Of a DNA stretch of 34,555 bases, positions 14,631 to 24,500 are shown one piece after another (the first letter of the stretch is position 1; each line of letters opens with the position of its first letter). Under the pieces are notes generated by a model. The model worked only from the letters and a program-made list of their open reading frames with translations. It was not told where the DNA came from and made no database searches. Both the position numbers and the translations under genes were made by a program. Origin of the DNA: JAABSX01 sp964480455 (lineage in GTDB: Bacteria; Bacteroidota; Bacteroidia; Cytophagales; Microscillaceae); the NCBI GenBank assembly GCA_964480455.1, contig CAYZQI010000034.1, positions 1 through 34,555 of the forward strand, in the 5' to 3' direction.

Positions 14631-16073
14631 TTAGTCATTGGTTCTCTCATTGTCTTGTATCTTTTCGAGTTTGCTGAGTTGTGTTTTAAGTAGAGTAAGT
14701 TCTTCGGCAATCAATTCCAGAAAATGACTCACATCAGGCATCATCTTAGGGCAGCTTACTGCCGAAATAAGTACCTGACCATCATAGCTAAACACAGGCA
14801 CAATCAAACCCATTCCGTGCGTGATAGGTCCTAGACCGTAATGTCTTAGCATTTGCATGCCATTCATATAAAGTGTCTTCGGAGGACCTACCATATTGGT
14901 AATGGTAAGATTGCAAAATGGTGTATGTAATTCGGCTATTTTCAGGTATTGGTAGAGATGTGCCAAGGCAGAGGTCAAGCCTGATGGAGTTAAGTTGATG
15001 AGTTCATCTATGCCTAGTGCATTGCTATGCACTTTGGCAGCCTGTGTATTTCGGTGAATGGTGAGTAAACGCTGCAAAGCATTGTCTTGGTCAGTAGCTA
15101 GGCTTACTAGCATGGCAGATACTTTATTGCCTAATGTGCCTGCTTCGCTAGGGACACGTACAGATTTAGGACACATGGCTACCAAGGGTTCATTGGGCAA
15201 TGCGCTGCGCTCAAGTAGATAATTTCGCAATGCCCCTGCACAGATTGCCAAAACTACATCATTGATAGTAGTACCTAAAAGTTTATTTTTGATGTATTTA
15301 AAATCGCTAAGTGCTAGGCTTATGCCATCAAAAACTCTACTAGAAGACACTTTTTCATTGAAAATGCACTTAGGCGCAGACATAAGTGGGCGTGGCGGAT
15401 TGAGTTGTTGCTGTGCTGCATTGAGTTGCGTAAACCAAGATTTTTGTAAAGTTTCCCACCAAAACAAGTTTAGGGCAAGCGGTTTGGTCCAAAAAGAGGT
15501 AATCAAACCCTGCTGTGCTATTTGCCAGCCCTTGGGTGCTTTTTCAGGTTGCCAAGTGTCTTGGGGCATAGGGCGTGGCGTGGGGGTAATATCAAAAAAA
15601 GTAGCTAGAATTTCAGCACCTGAGCCACCATCTATGGCAGCATGGTGTATTTTTACTAGCACCCCCACCGAGTCAGGCGGAAAGCCCGTGAGTTGTAATC
15701 CTTCTATAAAATACATCTCCCATAGGGGGCGATTTCTATTGAGTTTTTTTTGATATAGTTTTTGGGCAAGTTCTCTCAATGCTGCCTCAGTATGTGGGCT
15801 AGGCACTGCCACATGAAAAAGATGATTTTCTAAATCAAAATTTTCGTCTTCTACCCAGCAGGGGTGTGCAAGGGCAAGGGGGGCAGGCACAATTTTCTGT
15901 CTGAAAATACTTGCTACTTGAAGGCGACTTTGCACAAATGCACTAAAAGCTGCGGCATCAAATACTTTTCCATCTTCCGAGGGAGATAATATGTAGAAAC
16001 CTGCCAAGTGCATGGGGGTTTCTTCAGTTTCTAAGTACAAAAAAGCTGCATCTAAACCTTTTAAGGGTTTCAT
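14631..16073 (-). CDS. Wax ester synthase/diacylglycerol acyltransferase (WS/DGAT)
   Basis: This acyl-CoA-dependent acyltransferase forms wax esters or triacylglycerol as neutral storage lipid at the inner membrane. The 480 residues match the family. In order: the N-terminal GLDAAFLYLETEETPMHLAG; RPLWEMYFIEGL (about 115-126); the catalytic HHxxxDG motif HHAAIDG at 143-149; TTINDVVLAICAGALR; and LTITNMVGPP in place of the usual NVPGP block. All blocks are present, so it should be active. WS/DGATs are best known from Actinobacteria and gammaproteobacteria and are less familiar in Bacteroidota. It stands alone with its own -7 box. Whether it makes wax esters or triacylglycerol cannot be told from sequence. 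Confidence 0.93.
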   Translation of the reverse strand: MKPLKGLDAAFLYLETEETPMHLAGFYILSPSEDGKVFDAAAFSAFVQSRLQVASIFRQKIVPAPLALAHPCWVEDENFDLENHLFHVAVPSPHTEAALRELAQKLYQKKLNRNRPLWEMYFIEGLQLTGFPPDSVGVLVKIHHAAIDGGSGAEILATFFDITPTPRPMPQDTWQPEKAPKGWQIAQQGLITSFWTKPLALNLFWWETLQKSWFTQLNAAQQQLNPPRPLMSAPKCIFNEKVSSSRVFDGISLALSDFKYIKNKLLGTTINDVVLAICAGALRNYLLERSALPNEPLVAMCPKSVRVPSEAGTLGNKVSAMLVSLATDQDNALQRLLTIHRNTQAAKVHSNALGIDELINLTPSGLTSALAHLYQYLKIAELHTPFCNLTITNMVGPPKTLYMNGMQMLRHYGLGPITHGMGLIVPVFSYDGQVLISAVSCPKMMPDVSHFLELIAEELTLLKTQLSKLEKIQDNERTND

Positions 16074-16120
16074 ATTGTAAAAAGCATTTTTGAGTTAGGT
16101 AGTTTGATTTTTCTTTGATA

Positions 16121-16128
16121 CAAAGGTA
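16121..16128 (-). promoter_or_regulatory. -7 element (TACCTTTG) for the WS/DGAT gene
   Basis: Minus-strand TACCTTTG fits TAnnTTTG and lies 47 bases before the ATG at 16073. Confidence 0.45.
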
Positions 16129-16262
16129 CATAGTTTGTTGCGATTGGAAAAAGTAATCTTTAATTCAAGAATAAAAATACTTCCCAAACTTGAACCAAAA
16201 GCCATTTACAAAGATTTATGTAGATAATAAAAACACTGATAAACATAAAAACACGCTACAAC

Positions 16263-16631
16263 ATGACCGAAGCAAAAAATGTATTAGGCACTACCCTCCA
16301 GGTCTGCTCTACCAACCCAATGACAGGCTTTTACCGTGATGGCTGCTGCGAAACAGGCACTGAAGATGTAGGTACGCACATAGTTTGTGCTCAAGTTACC
16401 GAAGAGTTCTTGGCTTTTACACAATCTCGTGGCAACGACCTCAGCACACCTGTTCCACAATACCGTTTTCCAGGCTTACGCCCTGGCGACCGTTGGTGCT
16501 TGTGTATCTCGCGTTGGCTAGAAGCCTACCATGCTGGAGTAGCTCCGCCCATCCTCTTAGAAGCAACCCACGAAGCAGCCCTGAAATATGTGTCGCTTGA
16601 AGTATTACAAAAGTTTCAGTTCAGCAGCTAA
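16263..16631 (+). CDS. DUF2237 family protein
   Basis: A 122-residue cytosolic protein matching the DUF2237 (PF09996) pattern. This comprises NVLGTTLQVCSTNPMTGFYRDGCC near the N-terminus, the central GTHIVCAQVTEEFL, the GNDLSTP segment, and LRPGDRWCLCISRWLEA, ending in the ATHEAAL helix. Several cysteines are conserved, including the CC pair and the CLC motif, which suggests metal binding or redox chemistry, but no function has been established for the family. It is followed 85 bases downstream by the flippase gene, which has its own -7-like box, so co-transcription is uncertain. Confidence 0.88.
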   Translation: MTEAKNVLGTTLQVCSTNPMTGFYRDGCCETGTEDVGTHIVCAQVTEEFLAFTQSRGNDLSTPVPQYRFPGLRPGDRWCLCISRWLEAYHAGVAPPILLEATHEAALKYVSLEVLQKFQFSS

Positions 16632-16704
16632 GATTAGTATTCAAAAGCAATTTTATCTTTTGAAAAATAGCTTGCAATACACCTCAAAATAAGACAATAA
16701 TCTC

Positions 16705-16712
16705 TAATTTTG
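16705..16712 (+). promoter_or_regulatory. -7-like element (TAATTTTG) directly before the flippase ATG
   Basis: This exact TAnnTTTG match ends 4 bases before the ATG at 16717. If used, transcription would begin at or next to the start codon. A TTG at 16672-16674 is too far upstream for a standard -33 box, so chance is possible. Confidence 0.3.
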
Positions 16713-16716
16713 GAGT

Positions 16717-18213
16717 ATGAGTCTATTGAAGAAACTAGCAGGCGAAACTGCACTTTATGGCTTGAGTAGCATTTTGGGCAGACTGCTCAACTATGTGCTA
16801 GTGCCTATCCACGCCAGTATTGCTTTTGGCTTTTCTAGGAGTGAATATGGTGTACTAACCCTCTTCTTTGCTTTTGCGGCTTTCTTAAATATTCTCTTTA
16901 CCTATGGGCTAGAAACAGCCTACTTTCGTTTTGCCTCTCGCGAAGATGCACAAAAGATTTACAACATTATTTTCAGCCAAGTACTTATCAGCACGGCAGT
17001 GCTTGGGGGGCTAGGGCTGGCTTTTGCCCCATTGATTGTGGATTGGCTGGGCTTTCCCGAGCGTACTGCTATTTTTCAAGTATTAATACTGATAGTGAGT
17101 ATAGATACGCTACTTGCCATACCCTATGCAAGGCTGCGACACGAGCATAAGGCAAAGTTTTTTGTTTTCACCAAACTTGCCAACATCGGGCTAACAGTAT
17201 TTTTAAATGTGTTTTTCCTGATTGTTTGTCGGCAGATTTTTGAAGGGCATTGGTTGCCTAGTTTGCAAGCAGGCATTGCCACTTTTTACGACCCAAGTAT
17301 AGGCATAGGCTATGTTTTTCTTGCCAACCTGATAGCCAACGGCTTTGTATTTTTGCTACTATACCGTACCTTGTTTGACTTTAAGTTTACTTTTGATAGT
17401 GCAAAGATGCATACTGTTTTGGTCTATGCCTATCCTATTATGCTGATGGGCTTGGCGGGTATGGTCAATCAAATGTTTGATAAAATTTTGCTTCAATACC
17501 TTTTGCCTGAGGGGTTTTATGAAGGCAAAACCAACACAGAGATAGTGGGCATGTATGGTGCTTGCGCCAAACTTGCCATTTTTACCAATTTAGCCATACA
17601 AGCTTTTCGCTATGCTGCTGAGCCTTTCTTTTTTGGGCAGGCACAAGACCGCCAAGCACCTGCTTTGTTTGCCAAGGTGATGCACTATTTTGTGGTAGTG
17701 TCTGTCTTGATTTGGCTAGGGGTGAGCCTTAATTTAGATATTTTGAAATGGGTCTTCCTTCCCAACCCTGTCTTCCACGAAGCACTTATAGTGGTACCTG
17801 TGCTGCTATTGGGCAATGTTTTTTTAGGGATTTATTTCAATCTTTCTATTTGGTTTAAATTAACTGACCAGACCCATTTTGGCACTTGGATTTCGGCAGG
17901 AGGGGCTTTGCTTACCCTAGTACTTAGTTTTGTGCTTGTACCTCTGCTGGGCTACATAGGCTCGGCTTGGGTGGTATTGCTTACTTATTTTTTGATGAGT
18001 GTGGCGTGTTATGCCATAGGGCAGCGATATTATCCCATTCCCTATCGTTTAGGGGCTGCTTTGCTTCATTTTGGATTGGGAGCTATCTTGATTTTTTCCA
18101 GTTTTCAAATCACTTATGATAATTTCTGGCTACGTTTTCTGATTAACTTAGGTCTTTTTTCAACTTATCTTACCTATATCTTTTTTACTGAACGGAAACA
18201 ACTGACTGCCTAA
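16717..18213 (+). CDS. Polysaccharide/lipopolysaccharide flippase (Wzx/MATE-like)
   Basis: A 498-residue polytopic membrane protein with about twelve to fourteen hydrophobic segments. The N-terminal sequence (KKLAGETALYGLSSILGRLLNYVLVPI) is characteristic of the Wzx/RfbX-type oligosaccharide flippases in the MOP superfamily. A polysaccharide-biosynthesis C-terminal region follows from about residue 350. It would move lipid-linked sugars across the inner membrane. No glycosyltransferase genes are nearby, so the sugar substrate is unknown. In Bacteroidota such isolated flippase genes are common. TAATTTTG at 16705-16712, a -7 match, ends only four bases before the ATG, which would make the mRNA nearly leaderless. 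Confidence 0.88.
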   Translation: MSLLKKLAGETALYGLSSILGRLLNYVLVPIHASIAFGFSRSEYGVLTLFFAFAAFLNILFTYGLETAYFRFASREDAQKIYNIIFSQVLISTAVLGGLGLAFAPLIVDWLGFPERTAIFQVLILIVSIDTLLAIPYARLRHEHKAKFFVFTKLANIGLTVFLNVFFLIVCRQIFEGHWLPSLQAGIATFYDPSIGIGYVFLANLIANGFVFLLLYRTLFDFKFTFDSAKMHTVLVYAYPIMLMGLAGMVNQMFDKILLQYLLPEGFYEGKTNTEIVGMYGACAKLAIFTNLAIQAFRYAAEPFFFGQAQDRQAPALFAKVMHYFVVVSVLIWLGVSLNLDILKWVFLPNPVFHEALIVVPVLLLGNVFLGIYFNLSIWFKLTDQTHFGTWISAGGALLTLVLSFVLVPLLGYIGSAWVVLLTYFLMSVACYAIGQRYYPIPYRLGAALLHFGLGAILIFSSFQITYDNFWLRFLINLGLFSTYLTYIFFTERKQLTA

Positions 18214-18275
18214 CATTTGAGCCAACAGCCTTCAAGATACCAACCGAAAAGAAAACGGAGTGAACTTTCTGGGCA

Positions 18276-18968
18276 TTAAGCGGCAAGCCATTCTTGCCAA
18301 TTACCGATTTGAGTGGGATACTGCAAAGCATCTTTGACAGTGTTGATAAATTCTTCTCTTGAGATATGTACCGCCCCCAGACTCTCAAGGTGTTGGGTGT
18401 GTACTTGGCAATCAATCAGTTTAAAATCATGTGCGAGCAGTTTTTGAACTAAAGTAATGAAGCCTGTCTTAGAAGCGTTACTCTCATAGCTAAACATAGA
18501 CTCTCCAAAAAAGCATCTGCCCAACGATACACCATACAGACCTCCTACTAACTGCCCCTCTTTCCAAACTTCTACCGAGTGGGCATAGCCAAGTTGGTGC
18601 AAGGTAGTATAAGCGGCTTGCATTTCATCTGTAATCCAAGTACCATACTGCCCCTCACGCTTGATTTTGCTACATTGCTTAATCACCTCCTCAAAATTTT
18701 GGTCAAAACTCACCTCAAATACCTGCTTACGAAATACTTGGCGCATGCTTTTTGAAACTTTAATCTCCGCAGGATAAAGCACAAAGCGAGGGTCAGGCGA
18801 CCACCAAATAATCGGTTCTCCCTGCGAGTACCACGGGAAAATACCCGACTGATAAGCTAAGAGGAGGCGTTCGGGCGATAAGTCTCCCCCTAATGCCAAG
18901 ATACCATGCTCATCGGCAAGGTGGATAGCTGGAAATACAAGTTCTTCACTCAAAAAATGATAGGACAT
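18276..18968 (-). CDS. aat: Leucyl/phenylalanyl-tRNA-protein transferase
   Basis: Aat transfers Leu or Phe from aminoacyl-tRNA to proteins with N-terminal Arg or Lys, marking them for ClpS/ClpAP degradation (N-end rule). The 230 residues are full length. Signatures present include LALGGDLSPERLLLAYQSGI, FPWYSQGEPIIWWSPDPRFV (about 45-64), GTWITDEMQAAY, GGLYGVSLGRCFFGESMFS, and IDCQVHTQHLESLGA near the C-terminus. The protein is cytosolic. Upstream, a TTTG-N21-TAATTTTG promoter overlaps the 3' end of the lipoprotein gene, so aat can be expressed independently of it. It converges on the flippase gene with a 62-base gap. Confidence 0.96.
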   Translation of the reverse strand: MSYHFLSEELVFPAIHLADEHGILALGGDLSPERLLLAYQSGIFPWYSQGEPIIWWSPDPRFVLYPAEIKVSKSMRQVFRKQVFEVSFDQNFEEVIKQCSKIKREGQYGTWITDEMQAAYTTLHQLGYAHSVEVWKEGQLVGGLYGVSLGRCFFGESMFSYESNASKTGFITLVQKLLAHDFKLIDCQVHTQHLESLGAVHISREEFINTVKDALQYPTQIGNWQEWLAA

Positions 18969-18978
18969 TTTATTTCTA

Positions 18979-19011
18979 CAAAATTAAACTGCAATCATTA
19001 ACAACTACAAA
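18979..19011 (-). promoter_or_regulatory. Promoter of aat (TTTG-N21-TAATTTTG)
   Basis: On the minus strand the -33 TTTG (19008-19011) and the -7 TAATTTTG (18979-18986) are 21 bases apart, within the Bacteroidota range. The -7 box ends 10 bases before the ATG at 18968. Confidence 0.55.
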
Positions 19012-19748
19012 ACTACAAAATACAGATGAAGTAGCACATCATTCTCTTGATAACGTGTGGCATAGGCTACCTGCAAAGCACTTGAAGTAAGGCTGAAGAT
19101 GTCCCAATTTACGACCTCACCATTTTCCAATGCAATGATAAGTCTTGAACTGAGGTTTTCAAATTGCCAAGTGCCAGCCGTGCTTTGTGGCGTGCCTGCT
19201 TGGCAGGTCAGTTGTCCTTCATCTTTGAGATGTGCACCTCCCTTAAAAAAAGTTAATACATTGTCTTTTTCACATTCGGGATATTCGGCTGTAATGTCTG
19301 TACCATTCAAGACTACTGCCTCTAGCTGCCAAGTTTTGCCTTGTGGGGCAGCAAGTAGTGAACTGCCTGTAATGCGTATATCATACGACTGGGCATTGTT
19401 AAAGCCATTTTCAGTGATGATGATACTACGCCGTATCTGGCTTGATTCCCAATTATTGAGTGCTTCTTTGGCTACATTGATGTAATAGACTGTATCTTCC
19501 AGTCCAAAAAAAGATACTGCACCCTGCTCGTCTGTGAGTTCTGGCCCTCGGTAGGGGTTCTGCTCGGTATTGAAATCTTCATTACTCTTATAAATAGTAA
19601 CCTCTGCATTGCTCAGAGGGGTATCGCTGGCAGTAACTCTCACCCTTAAATCGCCATAGGGTTGGGGTTGAGCACAAGCCCCTAGCCAAAGCAAGATAAA
19701 TGAGAGATAAATATTAGAGGAGTATTTTTTGATAGGATTTTGTTGCAT
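19005..19748 (-). CDS. Lipoprotein with carboxypeptidase-regulatory-like and lipocalin-like regions
   Basis: The ATG at 19748 gives 247 residues with a lipoprotein signal peptide. A basic start (MQQNPIKKYS) is followed by a hydrophobic core and the lipobox LGAC, with Cys25 as the lipidated residue. A longer start at 19778 would put an odd hydrophobic prefix before it. Residues from about 30 to 120 resemble a carboxypeptidase-regulatory/SpaA-like beta sandwich (DLRVRVTASDTPLSNAEVTI). The C-terminal half, with GKTWQLEAVVLNGTDIT and a TWQFENLSSRLIIALENG segment, resembles lipocalin-like lipoproteins of Bacteroidota. It should be anchored in the outer or inner membrane. The function is unknown. 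Confidence 0.78.
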   Translation of the reverse strand: MQQNPIKKYSSNIYLSFILLWLGACAQPQPYGDLRVRVTASDTPLSNAEVTIYKSNEDFNTEQNPYRGPELTDEQGAVSFFGLEDTVYYINVAKEALNNWESSQIRRSIIITENGFNNAQSYDIRITGSSLLAAPQGKTWQLEAVVLNGTDITAEYPECEKDNVLTFFKGGAHLKDEGQLTCQAGTPQSTAGTWQFENLSSRLIIALENGEVVNWDIFSLTSSALQVAYATRYQENDVLLHLYFVVL

Positions 19749-19846
19749 TGTCAGATAATAAAGAAAATATAAAAACAACTTTTGATAGAGATTACACTTG
19801 ATTTGTGTTTCTCATAACTCATGTCTTAGCCGTAAGGGTGGTGAGT

Positions 19847-21232
19847 TTAGTTTTCTTTTTTAATGAGTGTATTTTGTTGTTTGAGCATTTCTATTTCATG
19901 TAAGTAGGCTTTTTCTTGGATTTGCCATTGTGTTTGCCTTTCTACCATGTTATCAAACATTTTTTGAGAATTTTCTAGCAACTGTTGTGTTCTTTGATTG
20001 ATTTTTAGGTTAAAAAATACTACACCAATGTTTTCGGAGAGTCTTTCTACAAATTCTATTTCGTGTGGCTCAAATTTTTTGGAAGCGAGCAGTTCAATGA
20101 TGCCTTCGGTATAATCTTGGTACTTGAGTGCCACAATGAGCAATGCCTGAGGCTTAATCTCTGAAAGACCTGTTTTGAAATTAGAATATGCTTCGGGCAC
20201 TTGCTGAATATGCAGTGTTTTACCGCTTTGAGCGCATCTACCTATTAGCCCCTCTCCTACTTGGCATTTTTTGCCATACATATCTTCTACCGAGACCGCA
20301 TAGCCGCCCTGCCAGACCAACTGTCGGTCGCCCTTCATAATTTCTTCGGTAGTATAGATGGCTCCTTGCCACGCTCCCACATATTTGACGATTTCACCAA
20401 TTAATTGTTGATAAAATGCTGTTTCGGCAGTTGCTTCTTGTAAGAATCGGCTAAACTTAGCCAACCCACTACTTACCCACGCTTGTCGGCTTTCTATTTC
20501 TTTGCGTGTTTCTACTTCTTTAAGGATTTGCTTTAGATGTAAACCATTTTCATTTAGCCGCTCATTCTGCTGTTTTGCCTCTTTGAGCAAGGACTGATTG
20601 AGCTTCTCGTATTGATAATTCAATACCCTAAAAAAAATAAGTACAATCAGTAGTGTTAAGATAACCAACGTGAAATCTTCGGTCATTACCTCTAGGTAGG
20701 CTTTGTCATCAATGCCTAGGTCTGTAATCCAGATACCATAGTATTTATGTAGCCAGACATAAGCCAGCGTGCCTGTCATCAAAATTATACCAAGCGCGAG
20801 CACCAAATAGACCCACTCTGCGGTTGTAAAAAATACCAAGGGTGCAATCAAGGTGCTGATGATAAAAAAACGAGGCGAAATATAATGCACAAGACCTATT
20901 TGCTCTGAATTATATATTTTGATAGATAAATTGAGTATCAGGGTAGTGATACTAGGCGCAACAGAGAGAATAAAGCGAGAAAGAATATTGAGCCGCTCGT
21001 GGTTGAGCCAAAATACCGAAATACCCATCAGAAAAGCAGGAAGCAAAGAAAGACTGGCAGCTACATTGCCACGCATACCGAGCACTACAATACTTGCATA
21101 CAAAAAACAAATAACTGCCAAGATAAGACCAATCAAATTAGACAAGAAAATACGTTGCCTCAAAAGAAAGGGCATATCGTCATAAAGTCCTATTTTAAGC
21201 ATACGTTTCAAGAAAACTCCCCGTTGAGCCAT
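19847..21232 (-). CDS. Six-helix membrane protein with cytoplasmic GAF domain
   Basis: This 461-residue sensor-like protein has six hydrophobic segments at about 30-52, 58-76, 86-103, 122-138, 140-158 and 187-203. A coiled coil (about 205-250) leads into a GAF domain (about 255-405, with VGEGLIGRCAQSGKTLHIQ as its clearest motif). A second coiled coil (about 405-461) ends the protein. No kinase, cyclase, GGDEF or phosphatase output domain is present. It probably senses a small ligand or redox state and passes the signal through partner proteins. The layout recalls adenylate cyclase or kinase receptors of Cytophagales that have lost, or never had, an output module. A -7 box lies at 21265-21272. 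Confidence 0.8.
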   Translation of the reverse strand: MAQRGVFLKRMLKIGLYDDMPFLLRQRIFLSNLIGLILAVICFLYASIVVLGMRGNVAASLSLLPAFLMGISVFWLNHERLNILSRFILSVAPSITTLILNLSIKIYNSEQIGLVHYISPRFFIISTLIAPLVFFTTAEWVYLVLALGIILMTGTLAYVWLHKYYGIWITDLGIDDKAYLEVMTEDFTLVILTLLIVLIFFRVLNYQYEKLNQSLLKEAKQQNERLNENGLHLKQILKEVETRKEIESRQAWVSSGLAKFSRFLQEATAETAFYQQLIGEIVKYVGAWQGAIYTTEEIMKGDRQLVWQGGYAVSVEDMYGKKCQVGEGLIGRCAQSGKTLHIQQVPEAYSNFKTGLSEIKPQALLIVALKYQDYTEGIIELLASKKFEPHEIEFVERLSENIGVVFFNLKINQRTQQLLENSQKMFDNMVERQTQWQIQEKAYLHEIEMLKQQNTLIKKEN

Positions 21233-21546
21233 ATTTTTGATAAATTATTGCTACTTTCAATAAACAAAATTAGAGCAAATTGTTAATTCTTTTTGAGAAT
21301 GACAAGATGTCTGTGCATCAATTCTTCTACAAAACCATTGATACTCTTGAATTTGCCAATAATCATTCCATTTAAAACAACTCAATACAAGTGAGAAGTT
21401 AGTTTTTTAGAAAGTTTAGCAAAATAGGAGTACGTTTATTTGTATCAGTAGTTGGAAAATCAGAAAAAAAGATTGAACTTAGATGATGAATTAAAAAATG
21501 CCACAAAATACAGCGATGATTCATTACTGCTCAGACAATACCGCTT
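21233..21546. other. 314-bp divergent intergenic region
   Basis: This spacer separates the divergent GAF-protein and AddB-like genes. It holds a minus-strand -7 match TAATTTTG (21265-21272), 32 bases before the GAF-protein start. For the AddB-like gene no clear TAnnTTTG match was found. Nothing else is recognisable. Confidence 0.5.
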
Positions 21547-24500
21547 ATGACAAAAGAAATACAATCCTTCTTAGACTTATCCGCAGCGTATATTGTAAGT
21601 ACACACAAAGATAAACTTGATGTGCTCAATATTGTATTACCTACACGCCGAAGCGAACAAGAGCTCAAGAAACGTCTTAAAGAACAAGGTCTAAAAAAAA
21701 TGCCCGTGTTGAGCCACGTAGAAGATTTTGTAAGCAAGAATACAGGGCGTAGCAAAGACAGTCCTATTTTACTCTTGCTTGAGTTGTTTGATGTGTTCCA
21801 AAGCATAGACCCACGCATAAAGCTAGAAAAATTTACAAGTTGGGGCTATATTTTATTGAAAGATTTTGACCTAATAGACCGCAATTTGGTAGATGCCCAA
21901 AAACTGTTTGCCAACCTTGCCGACATCAAGAACATAGAACGTTGGAAAATTGATGCCGAACATATCACCCCAAAAATAGGAGAGTATTTTCAGCTTTGGG
22001 AAAATCTGCAACAAGTCTATGAAAAATTTAAAGAACAACTAGACAGCCAAGAAATGGCTTATTCGGGCATGCTGTATAAACTACTCTCCGAAAATGCAAC
22101 CCCTACCCTCACACATCACCCTTTGTTTGAGCATTTTATATTTCTGGGCTTTAATGCTTTGAGTAAATCCGAAGAAGTAATTTTTAAAACTTTGCTTGAT
22201 GCCCAAAAAGCTGAAGTAATCTGGGACGCCGATAGCTACTACATGCAGCCCAATGATGAGAACAAAGCGGGGCTTTTTCTTAGAAAATACAAAAAAGATT
22301 GGAAAAATACGCATTGGTTCTTTCAGAGTGAATATCTTGCCAACAGCCCAAAAAATATCAATGTGCTGAGTGTTGCCAATGCCAGTATGCAAGGCAAAGT
22401 AGCTAACCAACTCTTGAAGCAAGACCTAGAAGTTATCCCCAGCCAAGCTACAGCCCTCTCTCCCAACCTTCAAACCATGCCCTCTACTGCGCTGGTACTA
22501 GGTGATGAACATTTACTTTTGCCTGTACTGCATTCGCTTGACGAGTGTTTTCGAGGTCTCAATATCTGCATTGGGCTTTCGCTCAAAGACTCCGCCTTGT
22601 TCAACCTTGTAGATATACTCTTTGAACAGCAGCAACTGATGCTGCGCGACCGCAACACCGATGAACTAAAATTCAACCATCGAAGCATTGTCAAATTGTT
22701 CAATCACCCTTACATTCGTCAGTTTGAAAAAACCCACTGCCCCCCCGAAGAAGAATACGAGCGACAAAATTTACTTTTATTGCTCACTTATCATATCAAT
22801 AGAGAAAACCATATTTTCTTGAGTGTACCTCAGATTTTGCATCTGCCCGAAGAGGAGAGTTTCAGAGAAAAAAGAGCCGAAAACCCTGACTTTGATAGGT
22901 ATTGTGTGCGTGCCTTAGAAGTACTTAAACCGCTTTTTGAGTTGCTTTTTCAGCGTTGGAAAACACCCCACGAAGCCATTGAGATTTTAGAAAAAATCAC
23001 TTCTTCACTCAAAAATGAAGACAACTACCTAGAAAAAGCCTACTTCAACGAGTTTTCATCGTTGCTTAGCCAGCTTAAATTTTTGCTAGGCAGAAAGCAA
23101 AAAGCCATCTCAATGCGCACTTTCAAAATCTTTATGTACCAAGCATTCAGAGAGGCTAAATTTGACTTCGACAGCAACCACGAGGCAAATCTTCAGCTCA
23201 TGGGTATCAACGAAACACGCAATTTAGATTTTGAAAATGTAGTCATTCTTTCTGTCAATGAAACCGTGCTGCCACGCAGCAGGCGCATCAACTCATTTAT
23301 CCCAATTGATGTTGCCAAAGCCTTTGAACTGCCTACCCATACCGAGCAAGATGCAGTAGTGAGTTATCATTTTTATAGATTGCTCCAGCGTGCCAAAAAT
23401 ATCGCCTTGGTCTATGTATCACCCTCTGATACCTACGGCGGAAAAGAAAAAAGTCGTTTTATTTTACAATTAGAAAATGACCTGATTCGCTACAACCCGC
23501 TTATCAAGATTCAAGAAAAAGCCGTCAAATTTCGACCTATGCCCGAAGCCGAGGACATTCCGCCTAGCTTTGAAAAAACGGAGGTAGAAATTGCCAAAAT
23601 CAAAGAAAACCTCCGTACAGGCATCACTCCCTCACAGATAAATTCATTCATTGATTGTACTTTGCAGTATTATTTTAAGCAAATTGCCAAAATACGTAAG
23701 CCCAGAGGGGTGCAAGAAAGCCTAGGTGCCGATAGGCTCGGTACGCTCATCCACGAAATCTTGGAAGATATTTTTAGAGAAGCCTCAGAGAAAGATTCTT
23801 TTGTGGGTGAGGCAGCACTTGAGGCACAAATCGCCTTGGTGCAAGCACGGGTAGAAGAAAAACTCAGCTCAGAACAGTTTGCAGGATTCACCATCACAGG
23901 CTCTAATTATTTGGTCAAAGAAGTTGCCGTACAGTCGGTAGTGCAGTTTTTAAAACAACAAATAGAAGAAATTACTGAAAATAAAAAGCCTTTTGAAATT
24001 ATTTCCTTAGAAAATCAGAAGTTTGAGGTAGCAGGTGAAGAAGCAGAAGAAGGCAATTTTAAGGCATATACGCCCAATCTATTCACCGAATTTTTGCTCG
24101 AGATAGGAAAAGAAGAGCTGCCTATCAGGCTACAAGGCATCATAGACCGCATAGACCAAATAGGCGAGGTAGTACGCATCATTGACTACAAGACAGGAAA
24201 GGTAGAAGCCAAAGACCTAAGGACCAACCACGAGCAAGAAAATATAGACGCCTTGCTTACAGAGGATACTTTGAACAAAGTAAGACAGCTTTGGCTCTAT
24301 AGGTTTATGATTGCTAAACAAATCAGCATGCACGGTGCATACGCTGTTGGCACAAAAAAACTTACTGCCCATACACCTCTCAAAGTAGGCATTTATAGCA
24401 CTCGCAAGCTAAAAGAGGGCTTTATGGAAGTAAAACCTGGCAACAAAAAGGAATCTATGTTCCCCGAAGGGCTAGAAGAATTTGTGAAAATATCTGAAGA

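Noticed and set aside
15262..15753. A 163-codon plus-strand frame antisense to the WS/DGAT gene
   Set aside because: It is the complement of well-conserved enzyme sequence, so it is a shadow frame.
19747..19759. ATTGTCAGATAAT, a one-mismatch copy of the 13-base palindrome
   Set aside because: It overlaps the lipoprotein start codon and breaks the symmetry, so it is probably chance.
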